A stretch of DNA of 64,000 bases, taken from Pseudomonas putida (GTDB lineage Bacteria > Pseudomonadota > Gammaproteobacteria > Pseudomonadales > Pseudomonadaceae). The notes under the pieces were generated by a model. That model was not told where the DNA came from, did not search any database, and was given only the letters and a program-made list of their open reading frames with translations. The stretch is taken from assembly GCF_022627325.1 (NCBI RefSeq), contig NZ_JAETZZ010000002.1, positions 310,001-374,000 on the forward strand, in the 5' to 3' direction. This document shows positions 35,701-45,077 of this stretch, in pieces; the first letter of the stretch is position 1, and each line of letters opens with the position of its first letter. Made by a program: the position numbers and the translations under genes.

Positions 35701-37655
35701 AGGACCTGAACAGATGGGTCGGCGACGCGTCTGGCCTGGACGATCGCTTCGACCGTTCCCACTTCGCCGAGAAGCTGCTCGCCGCCTGGAGCCGCGAAGG
35801 TGGCGCCAGCCGGGACACCTTGAGGCTGGACCGCATGCGGTTGCGCACCCTGCCAGCACTGGTGGCACGACTGCCCCATGTCCGCACCCTGGTGCTGGAT
35901 GGGCTGGAGCTCGAGCGCCTGGAAGGCGGCTTCCTGTCTTGCTTCCCTGGCCTGCGCGCACTGGAGGTGAGCGGCAACCCGGACATAGACGCCGAGGGAT
36001 TGTTCCAGGCGCTGAAGTCGGCCCCTGGGCTAGAAACGCTCCAGCTCACCGGCAATGCTTTGCCAGCCCTCTCGCCACGGGCCCATGAGGCGTTGGCCGC
36101 CATGCCCGGCCTGCGCGAGCTCAACCTGCGCAGGAACCGTCTGCAACTGGACGCTGCCAGCATCGCCTTGCTGGCTGGCCTTCGCCTGGATGTGCTGGAG
36201 CTTGGCAGTAATGCCATTACCCTCGACCAAACCCTGGCCTCGGCTTTCCAGGCCATGGTTCATCCCCAGCAACTGATGCTGGATTTCAACACCCTGGGTC
36301 TCGCCCCCGACGTCAGCTACATGGCCCGCCTGCGCACCCTGAGCCTGAACAATTGCGGCTTGCAGCAATGGCCCGAGGGGTTGACCCAGCTGATGAGCCA
36401 GCATCAGTACCAACTGCGTCACCTGGACCTGTCCATGAACCGCATTCGCACCCTGCCCAACCTCGCAGACATTCTACGCACCCCATTCGCCCGGGATGTC
36501 GCTGCGCAATTACCCGAACGGCGCTGGCACCTCAATTACAACAGGCTTGAAGCGCAAACCCGTGCGCAACTGCGTGCCAGCGGCGTCCGGGTTTTCGAGC
36601 ACGCACCCGACATGCCTGAATGGCAAACCCTGTGGCGCAGTACCGCCTCCACGCATCAGGACCAGCTTTGGAGCGATCTGTTTGACCAAGGGGAAAACGG
36701 TGAGCTGCTGGGGATTCTCGAACGCCTGGTACAGTCAGCCGAAGCGCGGCACGAGCCAGATCACCTACACCGCAGGCTCTGGGCCCTGCTGGAGAAAGCC
36801 GGCCGGGACACGGCGCTGCGCGAACGCCTTGCCGACGTAGCCCGTGCGTACCCGCCGACCTGCGGTGATGCCGGTGCCGATGCCTTCAGTGCACTGGAGA
36901 TCGAAGTGCTGGCCCACGAGGCCGCAGGCCACAGCAGTGAGCAGGCCAAGACCTTGCTCGCGCTCTACCGCAAGCTTTACCGCCGGGAGCTGGTCAATGA
37001 ACTGGCCGACCGCATCAGCCTGAGAAGGACATTACGCAAGCAGGCGCTGCAAAATGGTGTGTTCGATACGGATCTGCCCCGCTACGATTCACTGGATGAT
37101 CCGGCGGCCTTTCCTGACGTCGACCTGGAACGGGGGCTGGTCGACGATATCGAAGTCCGCCTTGCTTTGCGCCAATCCCTCGCAACGCGGCTGGGCTTCC
37201 CTGAACCCAGCCGCGGCATGCTCTACCGGGACACGGCCAGGATCAACAGCACCATCATCGACAGGGTGCACAGCGCAGTGCTTGCCCAGGACGCCGTAAC
37301 CGACAGGCGCCTGGTATGGATAGTCGGGCAGGCAGGCTGGGTGCACTACCTCAAGCGTCACAATGGCGAAGCCTTCAGCCTGCTCACCGATTTCTGGAGG
37401 GTGGGCCATGACTACCTGTTCCATTGCCTGGACGACAGCTATGAGCCAGTCACCCGTCTGGACGCCTCGGTGCTGCAAGCCCTGGTGCCTGTGCTGCCGC
37501 ACAACCCGCTGGATGAAAACGGCCTGCTGCGGCGTGTACCGCTCAATGACGGCCAATTCGACCGAGCCATGCGCGCCTTGAACGAGGAGCAGCAAAAGGT
37601 CGAGCATGGCCTTCTGCTCAGCCTCACCCGCCAGGCCGAAACCCTCGCCGGCTAA
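32778..37655 (+). CDS. Large LRR/NEL-domain toxin-like protein (putative E3 ubiquitin ligase effector)
   Basis: 1625 residues from the ATG at 32778 (GAGG at 32765-32768); the frame from 32571 overlaps the divergent hydrolase and is not favoured. Order of parts: an N-terminal ~900 residues like the dermonecrotic-toxin/DUF6543 region found with NEL proteins in Pseudomonas; a hydrophobic stretch at about 424-490 (IAAFFVPGLNAVMTGVFAY); leucine-rich repeats at about 1020-1235; then a NEL domain. The NEL catalytic motif Cys-x-Asp is intact as Cys1362-Gly-Asp (PPTCGDAGAD). NEL ligases such as Shigella IpaH and Salmonella SspH act in host cells. No secretion signal, chaperone or secretion-system gene is adjacent, so the delivery route is unknown. 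Confidence 0.88.
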   Translation: MPNTIALHHDLITEALPPWARTLHPTHARGIVQRARAPYMDENSAPYSWYATALPAHREQLRTLIRHRDTCITQLSNALVGFKDITAFCSPLLSRRLGLNVAVDKAQYNFQPFETVINYGPGPGSLDVPWDGQLQEEAFVTRPVGPRQPRSLLEAALHNFESAEQVGPYSDLTCAPDDDTPLAGLSAVQFAGHCRDLNLGQQYQDHLQAIYEGPFKGQISQLSMRASQEELRVQAYIAWLKGLLSSEGLAAISELCNGVPHPVYDGHPLHSWRLSLLDVPLHEMLFIGADTPGAITPCIVYLPGDSEHPVREYPSRQAAAKYFRQRLVHSTFRQTVIGLAYRRDQPRLAGRLRDALFETDEQGRQRPRTSPNFHVVPSQTRAELWPTLYRAHLDRLKADARVLAVPTADVDAEVHQRHLRYWLEIGMNVLNIAAFFVPGLNAVMTGVFAYQLMDSVFTGFEAWEEGDTAQALAQVESLVINAAAIAGFAGAAKAIKASGFVDAMQAVWHEDRLQLWHPDMGPYASPVTLPTEGQPDAIGHYELEGKRYVVLEGTAYETFQGPDQQWRIRHPSAPTAYAPLLHHQGDGRWLLAHEQPVQWDDTQVLQRLGLTSRGLDSGELITAMRSTGADASVLRRMHAKGLRPPALLEDMLLRLRLDNEVQSLIHRVRNGLSMAAHKNFALPELLRLPGWPQDHVLKVFTGPEPWGDVVRYGAPDTPGQVEISLTRTDLENGQLGHAVVAQLDERHVRAMLGDLPLQQWAAALNARLGDQLQSQREAIYHSMLNYHAQPASEAAQPLRKQFPGVPPSALEEIVQAASHTERARLATGRVPLRLAEEARQLQARTRLDRAIIGLYRPHLANSDSQRLIEGLRSQHPQASAAQLLELAFANREHCAALIGQQPIKPGYRSPLRLAAGRIGYPLSGRGAGRAVQRLGALFPELDQRALRALQSELAEAGNLGTQISRLEAEQRTLRQDLNRWVGDASGLDDRFDRSHFAEKLLAAWSREGGASRDTLRLDRMRLRTLPALVARLPHVRTLVLDGLELERLEGGFLSCFPGLRALEVSGNPDIDAEGLFQALKSAPGLETLQLTGNALPALSPRAHEALAAMPGLRELNLRRNRLQLDAASIALLAGLRLDVLELGSNAITLDQTLASAFQAMVHPQQLMLDFNTLGLAPDVSYMARLRTLSLNNCGLQQWPEGLTQLMSQHQYQLRHLDLSMNRIRTLPNLADILRTPFARDVAAQLPERRWHLNYNRLEAQTRAQLRASGVRVFEHAPDMPEWQTLWRSTASTHQDQLWSDLFDQGENGELLGILERLVQSAEARHEPDHLHRRLWALLEKAGRDTALRERLADVARAYPPTCGDAGADAFSALEIEVLAHEAAGHSSEQAKTLLALYRKLYRRELVNELADRISLRRTLRKQALQNGVFDTDLPRYDSLDDPAAFPDVDLERGLVDDIEVRLALRQSLATRLGFPEPSRGMLYRDTARINSTIIDRVHSAVLAQDAVTDRRLVWIVGQAGWVHYLKRHNGEAFSLLTDFWRVGHDYLFHCLDDSYEPVTRLDASVLQALVPVLPHNPLDENGLLRRVPLNDGQFDRAMRALNEEQQKVEHGLLLSLTRQAETLAG

Positions 37656-37662
37656 GCCGTGC

Positions 37663-40167
37663 TCATTGGCCGCGCAGGTCTTCGAAGAACGCCTGCCGGC
37701 CATCCACCTGGCTCGAAGCCCGTGGCGCCGCGGCCGCTTCGCCGCTGGCCGCCTCGACGTGCCAATAGCAGTGCTTGGCGGCACGCGTGACCGCCACATA
37801 GGCCAAGCGCTGTACCTCTTCCTTTTGCGCGGTGTCGAACGGTTGGGCATCACCGGCACGGCCAAGGCCAGCCTGGCGATACACCTGGTTCTTGTATGGC
37901 GAGCTGGTCAGGTACTGGCAATCGCCGAGCATGAACACGGCATCGGCCTGCAGCCCCTTGGCGCTGTGGTAGGTCAGCTGGCGAAGACGCCGCTGTTCGG
38001 GCGGCAATGCCGCTTCGTCTTGCAGCACGCCGGCCAGGTGCTCGCTCATCAAGGCTTTGTCGGCGCCCTTGCGGTACAGCATCATCACCGATTCGCCACG
38101 CTGGTAATGTTCGATCAGCGTCTGGCCAAGCACCGCTTCGTCACGTTCGCACACCTTCACCGGCGATACCGGCAACTCGGCGGCAGGGCCCGCGGCCCGG
38201 GCCTTCTTGCCGGTGATCGATGGCGCGCCCTTGACCAGATGCTCGGCAGCCTCGATGACCAGTTGCTGAGAGCGATAATTGTCGACCAGCATCACCCGCG
38301 TGTTGGCCGGCGACGGGAAGGCCTTGGTGAACTCCATGAAGTACTTTGGCGAACTGCCACGCCAGCCATAGATGGACTGCCAATCGTCACCCACGCATAG
38401 CAGAGAAGAAGACTGGGCGTTGCGCCCCGTGTGCATGGCCGGTCCGCGGCGGCGGATCTCCGCCAGGCTGGCACGCAGCCAGCTGACGATCTGCGGCGAA
38501 ACGTCCTGGAACTCGTCGATCATCAGATGCGCCAAGGGCCTGAGCAACGGGTCGGGCAACAGGTGCAGGTTTTCCGGATTGTTCTCACCGAACAGGGCGA
38601 ACATGCGGTTGTAGCTCATCACCGGCGGCGACTGGTCGAGCAGGTGCGACTCGAGGGCCTTCCAGTACAGTGCCAGCGCCTCGAAGAACAATGCGTCGCT
38701 GTCACCGGAGGGGAAACGCATCGCCGCCACCGCAGTGCTGACCTCAAGGCCGAGGTTTTCGATGAAGTTGGCAGCACCGACGAAGGCATCGAGCAATGGC
38801 GCCGGGGCCAGTTCGCCCTTGACCTTGTACTCGAACCCGGGGCCCGCGACCGCGTCGCCTGCCAGCGAGGCGGCCAGGCGCCGGGCCATCGCATAGTTGT
38901 CCAGCCAGATCAGCGGCCGGTCGCAGAACGCCTGCAGCAACGTGCGCTTGACCGCCCATTCGGCACGTACGCCAAGCTTGGCACCCGGGCGCTGGTACTG
39001 TGCGCTTTCCGACGGGTCGAACCCAAGCACCACCCAGGCATCCAGGCCTTCCAGGCGGCCATGCACATGGAACCGGCTGCCCCGGATGTCGACCGTTTCA
39101 CGGCACGGCTCGATACCCTTGATCGGCCACACGCCCGCCGCGAACCACAGGTCCTCGATCACGTCGCACAGCTCTTCGTCACGCTGGGCAGCCAGCTGCG
39201 TCACCTGCACGCGTTTCTGCACGTCGGGGTGGTCCGGGTCCAGCGGTTTGAGCTGCAGGGCTTCACGCCGCAGGGTCGCGATGATTTCTGCAAAGCGCGG
39301 GCTTTCGGTGAGCAGGTCGCGATAGCACAGATTGAGCTGCTGGCGCTGGGCGTCGTTCAGGCGCAGGTCGAACAGGTTGCTCTCGGCCTCCGCCTCACGC
39401 CCCGCTGGCATGTCGTTGCCCAGGGTCTCGAATGCACGCACCTGACCAAAGCCCGGCAGGCTGCGGACCAGCGGCAGGATACGGGAGTGGAAGGTGCGTA
39501 CCAGCTCGCGGGCACGCGCCGGCGGCAGGTCCAGCTGCCACAGCGAGAACACCTGCACCAGGCGCTTGATGAAGTCCTTGCGAGACTCACGGGTGAAGGT
39601 GACGACCGTCATCGCGTCCAGCTCGTAGCCCAGGTAATGGCGCAGCAGCAGGATGCGCAACACCAGCGACGTGGACTTGCCGGCCCCTGCCCCAGCCACC
39701 ACGCAGGTGGAGGGCGTGTCGCTGAATATCAGCTTCCACTGGGCGGCACTGGGCTGCGCCTGAGCGGGCAACCGCTGGGCTACATCGGCCTTGAAGCGCT
39801 TTTTCAGCTCGGTGGTCAGCGGCAGGCGCCAGTCGTCGAACAACAGGTCATCCCGGCCAGGTACTGCGGCGCTCTCAGGGCGCGAATCGCGAATCACCAG
39901 GACCTGGCGACCCGCCTCATAACCTTCCACCCGCCCACGCTCGAAACCTTCGCGTACGCCATCAGCGTGGCCGCTGCGCTGGCCGGTGGCATGGCCCAGA
40001 AACCAGGAGTCACGGTGTTGCGCCTGCAAGCGGCTCAGGCCACGGCCCAAAAGCCGTGCCGCCAGGCGGCGCAGCCAAGGCAATTGTGCGGGCGGGGTCA
40101 GGTCGGCAGGGGCCTGGGGTTGCTCGTGGGCCACGGTCACTCCGTTGAAAATCGAAACAGCGTGCAT
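37663..40167 (-). CDS. UvrD/Rep-family DNA helicase
   Basis: 834 residues. Superfamily-1 helicase motifs are in order: Walker A VVAGAGAGKST (residues ~157-166), motif Ia VVTFTRESRKDF, Walker B LMIDEFQDVS, motif III VGDDWQSIYGWRGS, motif IV VDNYRSQQ, motif V TYHSAKGLQADAV, motif VI YVAVTRAAKHC. The first ~120 residues form a variable, charged N-terminal region not seen in UvrD or Rep. It should unwind DNA 3'-5' using ATP. The start is not certain: GTG at 40134 has a better ribosome site (GGAG) than the ATG at 40167. It stands convergent to the NEL toxin gene, 7 bases between stops. Confidence 0.87.
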   Translation of the reverse strand: MHAVSIFNGVTVAHEQPQAPADLTPPAQLPWLRRLAARLLGRGLSRLQAQHRDSWFLGHATGQRSGHADGVREGFERGRVEGYEAGRQVLVIRDSRPESAAVPGRDDLLFDDWRLPLTTELKKRFKADVAQRLPAQAQPSAAQWKLIFSDTPSTCVVAGAGAGKSTSLVLRILLLRHYLGYELDAMTVVTFTRESRKDFIKRLVQVFSLWQLDLPPARARELVRTFHSRILPLVRSLPGFGQVRAFETLGNDMPAGREAEAESNLFDLRLNDAQRQQLNLCYRDLLTESPRFAEIIATLRREALQLKPLDPDHPDVQKRVQVTQLAAQRDEELCDVIEDLWFAAGVWPIKGIEPCRETVDIRGSRFHVHGRLEGLDAWVVLGFDPSESAQYQRPGAKLGVRAEWAVKRTLLQAFCDRPLIWLDNYAMARRLAASLAGDAVAGPGFEYKVKGELAPAPLLDAFVGAANFIENLGLEVSTAVAAMRFPSGDSDALFFEALALYWKALESHLLDQSPPVMSYNRMFALFGENNPENLHLLPDPLLRPLAHLMIDEFQDVSPQIVSWLRASLAEIRRRGPAMHTGRNAQSSSLLCVGDDWQSIYGWRGSSPKYFMEFTKAFPSPANTRVMLVDNYRSQQLVIEAAEHLVKGAPSITGKKARAAGPAAELPVSPVKVCERDEAVLGQTLIEHYQRGESVMMLYRKGADKALMSEHLAGVLQDEAALPPEQRRLRQLTYHSAKGLQADAVFMLGDCQYLTSSPYKNQVYRQAGLGRAGDAQPFDTAQKEEVQRLAYVAVTRAAKHCYWHVEAASGEAAAAPRASSQVDGRQAFFEDLRGQ

Positions 40168-40271
40168 GTTCGCCGCATCGGCAAGAAATCGCCAGCGAAT
40201 GCTTGCAGATCAGTGGATTAGGCGATGAACCGCACAAATCACATCGGCCAAATCTATCCAATTAAACGATC

Positions 40272-40289
40272 ATAATTAGCCGATAATTA
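40272..40289. promoter_or_regulatory. ATAATTA direct repeat upstream of pirin
   Basis: ATAATTA at 40272-40278 and 40283-40289, repeated at 11 bases (one DNA turn), in the A/T-rich 186-base gap between the divergent helicase and pirin genes. It could be an operator or part of an A/T-rich promoter; I see no good -35/-10 pair. Confidence 0.25.
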
Positions 40290-40353
40290 CGCTTATTTTC
40301 GATCTTTCTTTCAAGCATCATGGCCCCATTCCACCCATTCAAGGAGCACGATC

Positions 40354-41052
40354 ATGCTGCAACTGCGACCTTTCGAAGGCCTTGGCCATGCCAACCACGG
40401 CTGGCTCGATGCCCGTCACCACTTCTCGTTCGCCGAGTACCACGACCCGGCGCGCATGCACTGGGGCAACCTGCGAGTCTGGAACGATGACCTGATCGCC
40501 GCCGGCAGCGGGTTCCCACCGCACCCACACCGCGACATGGAAATCATCACCTATGTGCGTGAAGGCGCCATCACTCACCAGGACAGCCTGGGCAACAAAG
40601 GCCGCACCGAAGCCGGCGATGTCCAGGTCATGAGCGCCGGTACAGGCATCGTGCACAGCGAGTACAACCTGGAAGACATCGATACCCGTATTTTCCAGAT
40701 CTGGATCGTGCCGGAACGCGTCGGCGACGCGCCGTCCTGGGGCACTCGGCCATTCCCCAAAGGCGAGCGCGCAGAAGGCTTCGTGACCCTGGCCAGCGGC
40801 CGTGCGGGCGATGAGGAAAGCCTGCAAATCCGCACCGATGCGCGCCTGGTGGCGGCAACCCTGCGGGCAGGCGAAACGGCCGAGTATCGCTTTGACACCG
40901 GGCGCAGAGGGTATCTGGTGCCGGCCAAAGGCCTGGTCGAGGTCAATGGGCTGCGGGCCAAGGGCCGCGATGGGGTTGCGATCGAGCAGGAAGAAGTGCT
41001 GCGAGTGACCGCCATCGAGGACAGTGAGATCGTGCTGGTCGATGTGGCTTGA
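40354..41052 (+). CDS. Pirin-family protein (YhhW-like quercetinase type)
   Basis: 232 residues, the size of the short bacterial pirins. The cupin metal site is complete: His57 and His59 in PPHPHRDME, His101 and Glu103 in GTGIVHSEYN. YhhW-type pirins bind iron or another divalent metal and some have quercetin 2,3-dioxygenase activity in vitro; the physiological role is often redox-linked regulation. AAGGAG sits just before the ATG. It is a single-gene unit, ended by a perfect hairpin. Confidence 0.92.
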   Translation: MLQLRPFEGLGHANHGWLDARHHFSFAEYHDPARMHWGNLRVWNDDLIAAGSGFPPHPHRDMEIITYVREGAITHQDSLGNKGRTEAGDVQVMSAGTGIVHSEYNLEDIDTRIFQIWIVPERVGDAPSWGTRPFPKGERAEGFVTLASGRAGDEESLQIRTDARLVAATLRAGETAEYRFDTGRRGYLVPAKGLVEVNGLRAKGRDGVAIEQEEVLRVTAIEDSEIVLVDVA

Positions 41053-41054
41053 AC

Positions 41055-41081
41055 AAGCAGGGCCGCGCTGCGGCCCTGCTT
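41055..41081. terminator. Bidirectional hairpin between pirin and pgm
   Basis: AAGCAGGGCCGC (41055-41066), loop GCT, GCGGCCCTGCTT (41070-41081): a perfect 12-bp stem between convergent genes. The flanking AA/TT give only a short T-run, so it is probably moderate in both directions. Confidence 0.75.
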
Positions 41082-41091
41082 CACAGCTCAA

Positions 41092-42729
41092 TCAGGCGAT
41101 CGCGGCATCAACCAGTTGCTGCGCCTCGGCCACCAGGCGTTGCAGGTGCGCCTGATCGATGAAGCTCTCGGCGTAGATCTTGTAGATGTCCTCGGTGCCG
41201 GATGGCCGCGCGGCAAACCAGCCGTTGGCGGTCATCACCTTCAGGCCACCGATGGCCTGGCCATTGCCTGGCGCGTGGCTGAGGATCTGCTCGATGGGTT
41301 CCCCGGCCAGTTCGGTCGACTTGACCTGCTCCGGCGCCAACTTGCTCAGCAACGCCTTCTGCCGAGCGTCGGCCTTGGCTTCCACGCGGGTAGCGAACGG
41401 GGTGCCCAGCGCCGCCGTGAGGTCGGCATAGGCCTGGCTCGGGTTACGCCCGGTACGTGCAGTCATCTCGGCGGCCAACAGCGCCGGAATCAAGCCATCC
41501 TTGTCGGTAGCCCAGACCGTGCCGTCCATGCGCAGGAAGGAAGCGCCGGCGCTTTCTTCGCCACCAAAGCCCAACGAGCCGTCGAACAGCCCCTGGGCAA
41601 AGTACTTGAAGCCCACCGGCACTTCATACAACTCACGGCCCAGGCGCGCGGTAACGCGGTCGATCAGGCCGCTGGACACGACCGTCTTGCCCACGGCTGC
41701 ATCGTTGCGCCACTGCGGGCGGTGGCGGTACAGGTAGTCGATGGCCACGGCCAGGTAGTTGTTCGGCTGCAGCAGGCCATCGGCGGTGACGATGCCATGG
41801 CGGTCGTGGTCCGGGTCGCAGGCAAAGGCCACATCGAAGCGCTCGCGCAGGCCGATCAGCCCTTGCATGGCGTGCGGCGAGGAAGGGTCCATGCGGATCT
41901 GCCCGTCCCAGTCCACGGTCATGAAGCGGAAGGTCGGATCGACCTCGGTATTGACCACTTCCAGGTTGAGCTTGTAGTGCTCGGCGATCGCCGACCAGTA
42001 GCGCACCCCTGCCCCACCCAGCGGGTCAACGCCCAGGCGTAGATTGGCGCTGCGGATGACGTCGAAGTCGATGACGTTCGCCAGGTCGGCCACGTAATGG
42101 CTGACATAGTCGTGGCGCTGGGTGGTCGGGGCCTGAAGGGCCTGCCCATGGTCCATGCGCTTGACGCCGGCCAGGCCTGCGGCCAGCAATTCGTTGGCCT
42201 TGGCCTCGACCCACTTGGTCACATCGCTGTCAGCCGGGCCACCGTTGGGCGGGTTGTATTTGAAGCCGCCGCTTTGCGGGGGGTTGTGCGAGGGGGTGAT
42301 GACGATACCATCGGCCAGCCCGCCATCGCGGCCGCGGTTGTAGCACAGGATGGCGTGGGACACCGCTGGCGTCGGGGTGTATTCATCGTCCTTGGACAGC
42401 ATCACCTGCACGCCGTTGGCGGCCAGCACTTGCAGGGCACTGGCGGCTGCCGGCGCGGACAATGCGTGGGTATCGGCACCGATGAACAATGGGCCGTCGA
42501 TGCCCTTTTCCTGGCGGTACAGGCAGATGGCCTGGGTGATGGCCAGGACGTGGTCTTCGTTGAAGCTCAGGTCGAACGAGCTACCCCGGTGGCCCGAGGT
42601 GCCGAAGGCCACGCGCTGGGCCGCTACGGCAGCGTCGGGGCGGCCGGTGTAATAAGCGGTGAGCAGGCGGGGGATATCGACCAGCACGCTGGCCGGAGCC
42701 GGCTTGCCTGCCAAAGGACTGAGCGTCAT
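41092..42729 (-). CDS. pgm: Phosphoglucomutase (alpha-D-glucose phosphate-specific)
   Basis: 545 residues, the length of E. coli Pgm (546). The phospho-serine loop [12 protein letters not shown] puts the catalytic Ser at about residue 147; the metal-binding loop is CDPDHDRHG; the sugar-binding GGEESAG and the phosphate-binding [12 protein letters not shown] at the end are complete. It interconverts glucose-1-phosphate and glucose-6-phosphate, feeding glycogen/trehalose metabolism and nucleotide-sugar synthesis. It is a separate gene, 86 bases after the stop of the helicase gene in the same direction. Confidence 0.95.
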   Translation of the reverse strand: MTLSPLAGKPAPASVLVDIPRLLTAYYTGRPDAAVAAQRVAFGTSGHRGSSFDLSFNEDHVLAITQAICLYRQEKGIDGPLFIGADTHALSAPAAASALQVLAANGVQVMLSKDDEYTPTPAVSHAILCYNRGRDGGLADGIVITPSHNPPQSGGFKYNPPNGGPADSDVTKWVEAKANELLAAGLAGVKRMDHGQALQAPTTQRHDYVSHYVADLANVIDFDVIRSANLRLGVDPLGGAGVRYWSAIAEHYKLNLEVVNTEVDPTFRFMTVDWDGQIRMDPSSPHAMQGLIGLRERFDVAFACDPDHDRHGIVTADGLLQPNNYLAVAIDYLYRHRPQWRNDAAVGKTVVSSGLIDRVTARLGRELYEVPVGFKYFAQGLFDGSLGFGGEESAGASFLRMDGTVWATDKDGLIPALLAAEMTARTGRNPSQAYADLTAALGTPFATRVEAKADARQKALLSKLAPEQVKSTELAGEPIEQILSHAPGNGQAIGGLKVMTANGWFAARPSGTEDIYKIYAESFIDQAHLQRLVAEAQQLVDAAIA

Positions 42730-42815
42730 GCAGAAACCTCGAGTTCAACGGATGTTGGGGTTGGAACACGCAGTGTACTGGGAGTTGCAACGAGGTGCGA
42801 AGGCCTTGCCGAGGA

Positions 42816-45077
42816 TTATTCGCGGGTTATCTGCCACCAGCCAGGGAACATGTGCTGCACGCGCGGCTCGACGAAGCGCTGGTCGATCAACACCAGTACA
42901 CCGCGGTCCTGATCGCCGCGAATGACCCGGCCCGCAGCCTGGATCACCTTGCGCACCCCGGGGTACAGGTAGACGTAGTCGAAGCCAGCGCCGAACTGAC
43001 GCCCCAGACGCTGCTTGAACTGTTCGTTGATCGGGTTGACCTGGGGTAAACCGAGGGTGGCGACGAAGGCACCGATCAGCCGGCTACCCGGCAGGTCGAC
43101 ACCTTCGCCAAAGGCACCGCCCAGCACGGCAAAGCCGACACCCTGGCCGTCTGCGGCAAAGCGCGCGAGGAAGTCCTGGCGTGCGGCTTCGTCCATGCCT
43201 GGTGCCTGAGCCCAGGCCGAAATCGCCGGGTGTCGCTCGGCCAGCAGCGCATGCACCTGCTGCAGGTATTCGAAACTGCTGAAGAACGCCAGGTAGTTGC
43301 CGGGCTGGCGCTGGTACTGCTCGGCGATCAGCGCAACGATCGGTGCCAGCGAGGCCTGACGTTCGTGATAACGGGTAGAGACCTGACTGGCGATGCGCAC
43401 TTCGAGCTGCTCGGCGCGAAACGGTGCGGCCACTTCAAGCCATGCTGTATCCGCTGGCATGCCGAGCAGGTCAGTGTAGAAATGCCGCGGGCTGAGCGTG
43501 GCCGAGAACAACGTCACACTGCGCGCAGCCTGCATGCGCGGGCCGAGCAGTTTGGCGGGCGTTACGTTGCGCAGGCACAAGGTGGCCAGGCGTCGCTGGC
43601 GCGGGCCAGCGCGCAGACTCACGTCGAACAGAAAATGCTCATCGAACAGCTCGGCGACCCGGCTGAACTGCAGCGCCTGGAAATAGAACTGCAGGATGTG
43701 TGCATCCACGTCCACGGGCGACTCGTTCAACCGCTCCTGGATCAGCCCGATGCACTGCTGCAGCGCACGCACAAAGGCGTCCGGCAACTGCTCGGTGGCC
43801 AGATAAGGCGCTCGCTGCGCCTTGTACATGGCATTCCATTGGCGGTTCAAGCGGTCCAGCGCGCTGACCAGCCCTGGCGGTTTGCGCTGACGCAACGCCA
43901 GCAACTGCCCCTGGTCGAGGCTGGCGCTGTACATGCCACGGCCACGCTCCACCAGGTTATGCGCCTCGTCGACCAGCACCGCTACGCGCCATTGGTTGGC
44001 CTGGGTCAGGCCAAACAACAGGGCGTGAGCGTCGAAATAATAGTTGTAGTCGGCCACCAGGACATCGACCCAGCGCGCCATTTCCTGCCCCAGATAGTAA
44101 GGGCAAACCTGATGTTCCAGGGCCACTTCGCGCAGGTTTGCGCGGTCCAGCAACGGCAACCGGGCTGCAGCCTCCCGCGCCGCCGGCAGGCGGTCGTAGA
44201 AGCCTCTGGCCAATGGGCAGGCCTCGCCATGGCAGGCCTTGTCGGGGTGCTCGCAGGCCTTGTCCCGGGCGATCAGCTCCAGTGTACGCAGCGCAGGCTG
44301 CGGCGTAGCCTGGGTGATCTGTTGCAGGGCATCCAGCGCCAGGGCGCGGCCAGGGGTCTTGGCGGTGAGGAAAAACACTTTGTCGAGTTGTTGCGGCACC
44401 ATGGCCTTGAGCAACGGGAACAGCGTGCCGAGGGTCTTGCCGATACCGGTGCTGGCCTGGGCCATCAGGCAGCGCCCGGTGCTGACCGCCTTGTACAGGG
44501 TTTCGGCCAGTTGCCGCTGGCCTTGGCGAAACTGCGGGTAAGGAAAGCCCAGGCTCTGCAGGCCGCGGTCACGCTCGGCCAGGCGCTGCGTTTGCGCCTG
44601 GGCCCAGGCCAGAAAGCACTGGCATTGGGTTTCGAAAAAAGCGTGCAGCTCGGCGGCGCGGTAATGCTCGCTGATCAAGGTCTGGCCGTCGTTGTCCACG
44701 TTCAGGTAAACCAGCGCCACCTCGATGGCGGGCAGCTGCCGTGCCTGGCACAGCAACCAGGCATAGACCTTGGCCTGGGCCCAGTGCAGTTGGCGATGAT
44801 TGGCCGGTTGCCGGGCCAGGTCACCACGGTAGGTCTTGATCTCTTCAAGCCGGTTTGCGGCGGGGTCATAACCGTCGGCGCGGCCGCGCACCTGCAAGCC
44901 TTGATACGCACCTTCGAGTGCGACCTCCGCCTCATAGCCGGCGGCCCGCCTGGCCACGACCCGGCGATGGCCCTCCATGCCCTCCTGGGCAGTGGGCGAC
45001 GGTGTGAAGCGCAGGTCGAGATCACCGGCCTTGGCAGTGAACTCACACAAAGCCCGCACCGCCACGCGGTAGTTCAT
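42816..45077 (-). CDS. XPD/DinG-type DNA helicase fused to a PD-(D/E)XK nuclease domain
   Basis: 753 residues. The first ~110 residues carry a RecB/Cas4-type nuclease motif: Asp68 (GRADGYD), Glu79-x-Lys81 (LEEIKTY) and QAKVYAWLL. The helicase follows, with Walker A ASTGIGKT (about 208-215), four Cys spaced for an iron-sulfur cluster (Cys275, 282, 287, 325) and the DEAH box VDEAHN (about 369-374). DinG/XPD enzymes unwind damaged or structured DNA 5'-3'. Its ATG overlaps the stop of the FAN1 gene (ATGA), so the two are made together, probably for interstrand-crosslink repair, under the LexA box upstream of FAN1. Confidence 0.88.
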   Translation of the reverse strand: MNYRVAVRALCEFTAKAGDLDLRFTPSPTAQEGMEGHRRVVARRAAGYEAEVALEGAYQGLQVRGRADGYDPAANRLEEIKTYRGDLARQPANHRQLHWAQAKVYAWLLCQARQLPAIEVALVYLNVDNDGQTLISEHYRAAELHAFFETQCQCFLAWAQAQTQRLAERDRGLQSLGFPYPQFRQGQRQLAETLYKAVSTGRCLMAQASTGIGKTLGTLFPLLKAMVPQQLDKVFFLTAKTPGRALALDALQQITQATPQPALRTLELIARDKACEHPDKACHGEACPLARGFYDRLPAAREAAARLPLLDRANLREVALEHQVCPYYLGQEMARWVDVLVADYNYYFDAHALLFGLTQANQWRVAVLVDEAHNLVERGRGMYSASLDQGQLLALRQRKPPGLVSALDRLNRQWNAMYKAQRAPYLATEQLPDAFVRALQQCIGLIQERLNESPVDVDAHILQFYFQALQFSRVAELFDEHFLFDVSLRAGPRQRRLATLCLRNVTPAKLLGPRMQAARSVTLFSATLSPRHFYTDLLGMPADTAWLEVAAPFRAEQLEVRIASQVSTRYHERQASLAPIVALIAEQYQRQPGNYLAFFSSFEYLQQVHALLAERHPAISAWAQAPGMDEAARQDFLARFAADGQGVGFAVLGGAFGEGVDLPGSRLIGAFVATLGLPQVNPINEQFKQRLGRQFGAGFDYVYLYPGVRKVIQAAGRVIRGDQDRGVLVLIDQRFVEPRVQHMFPGWWQITRE

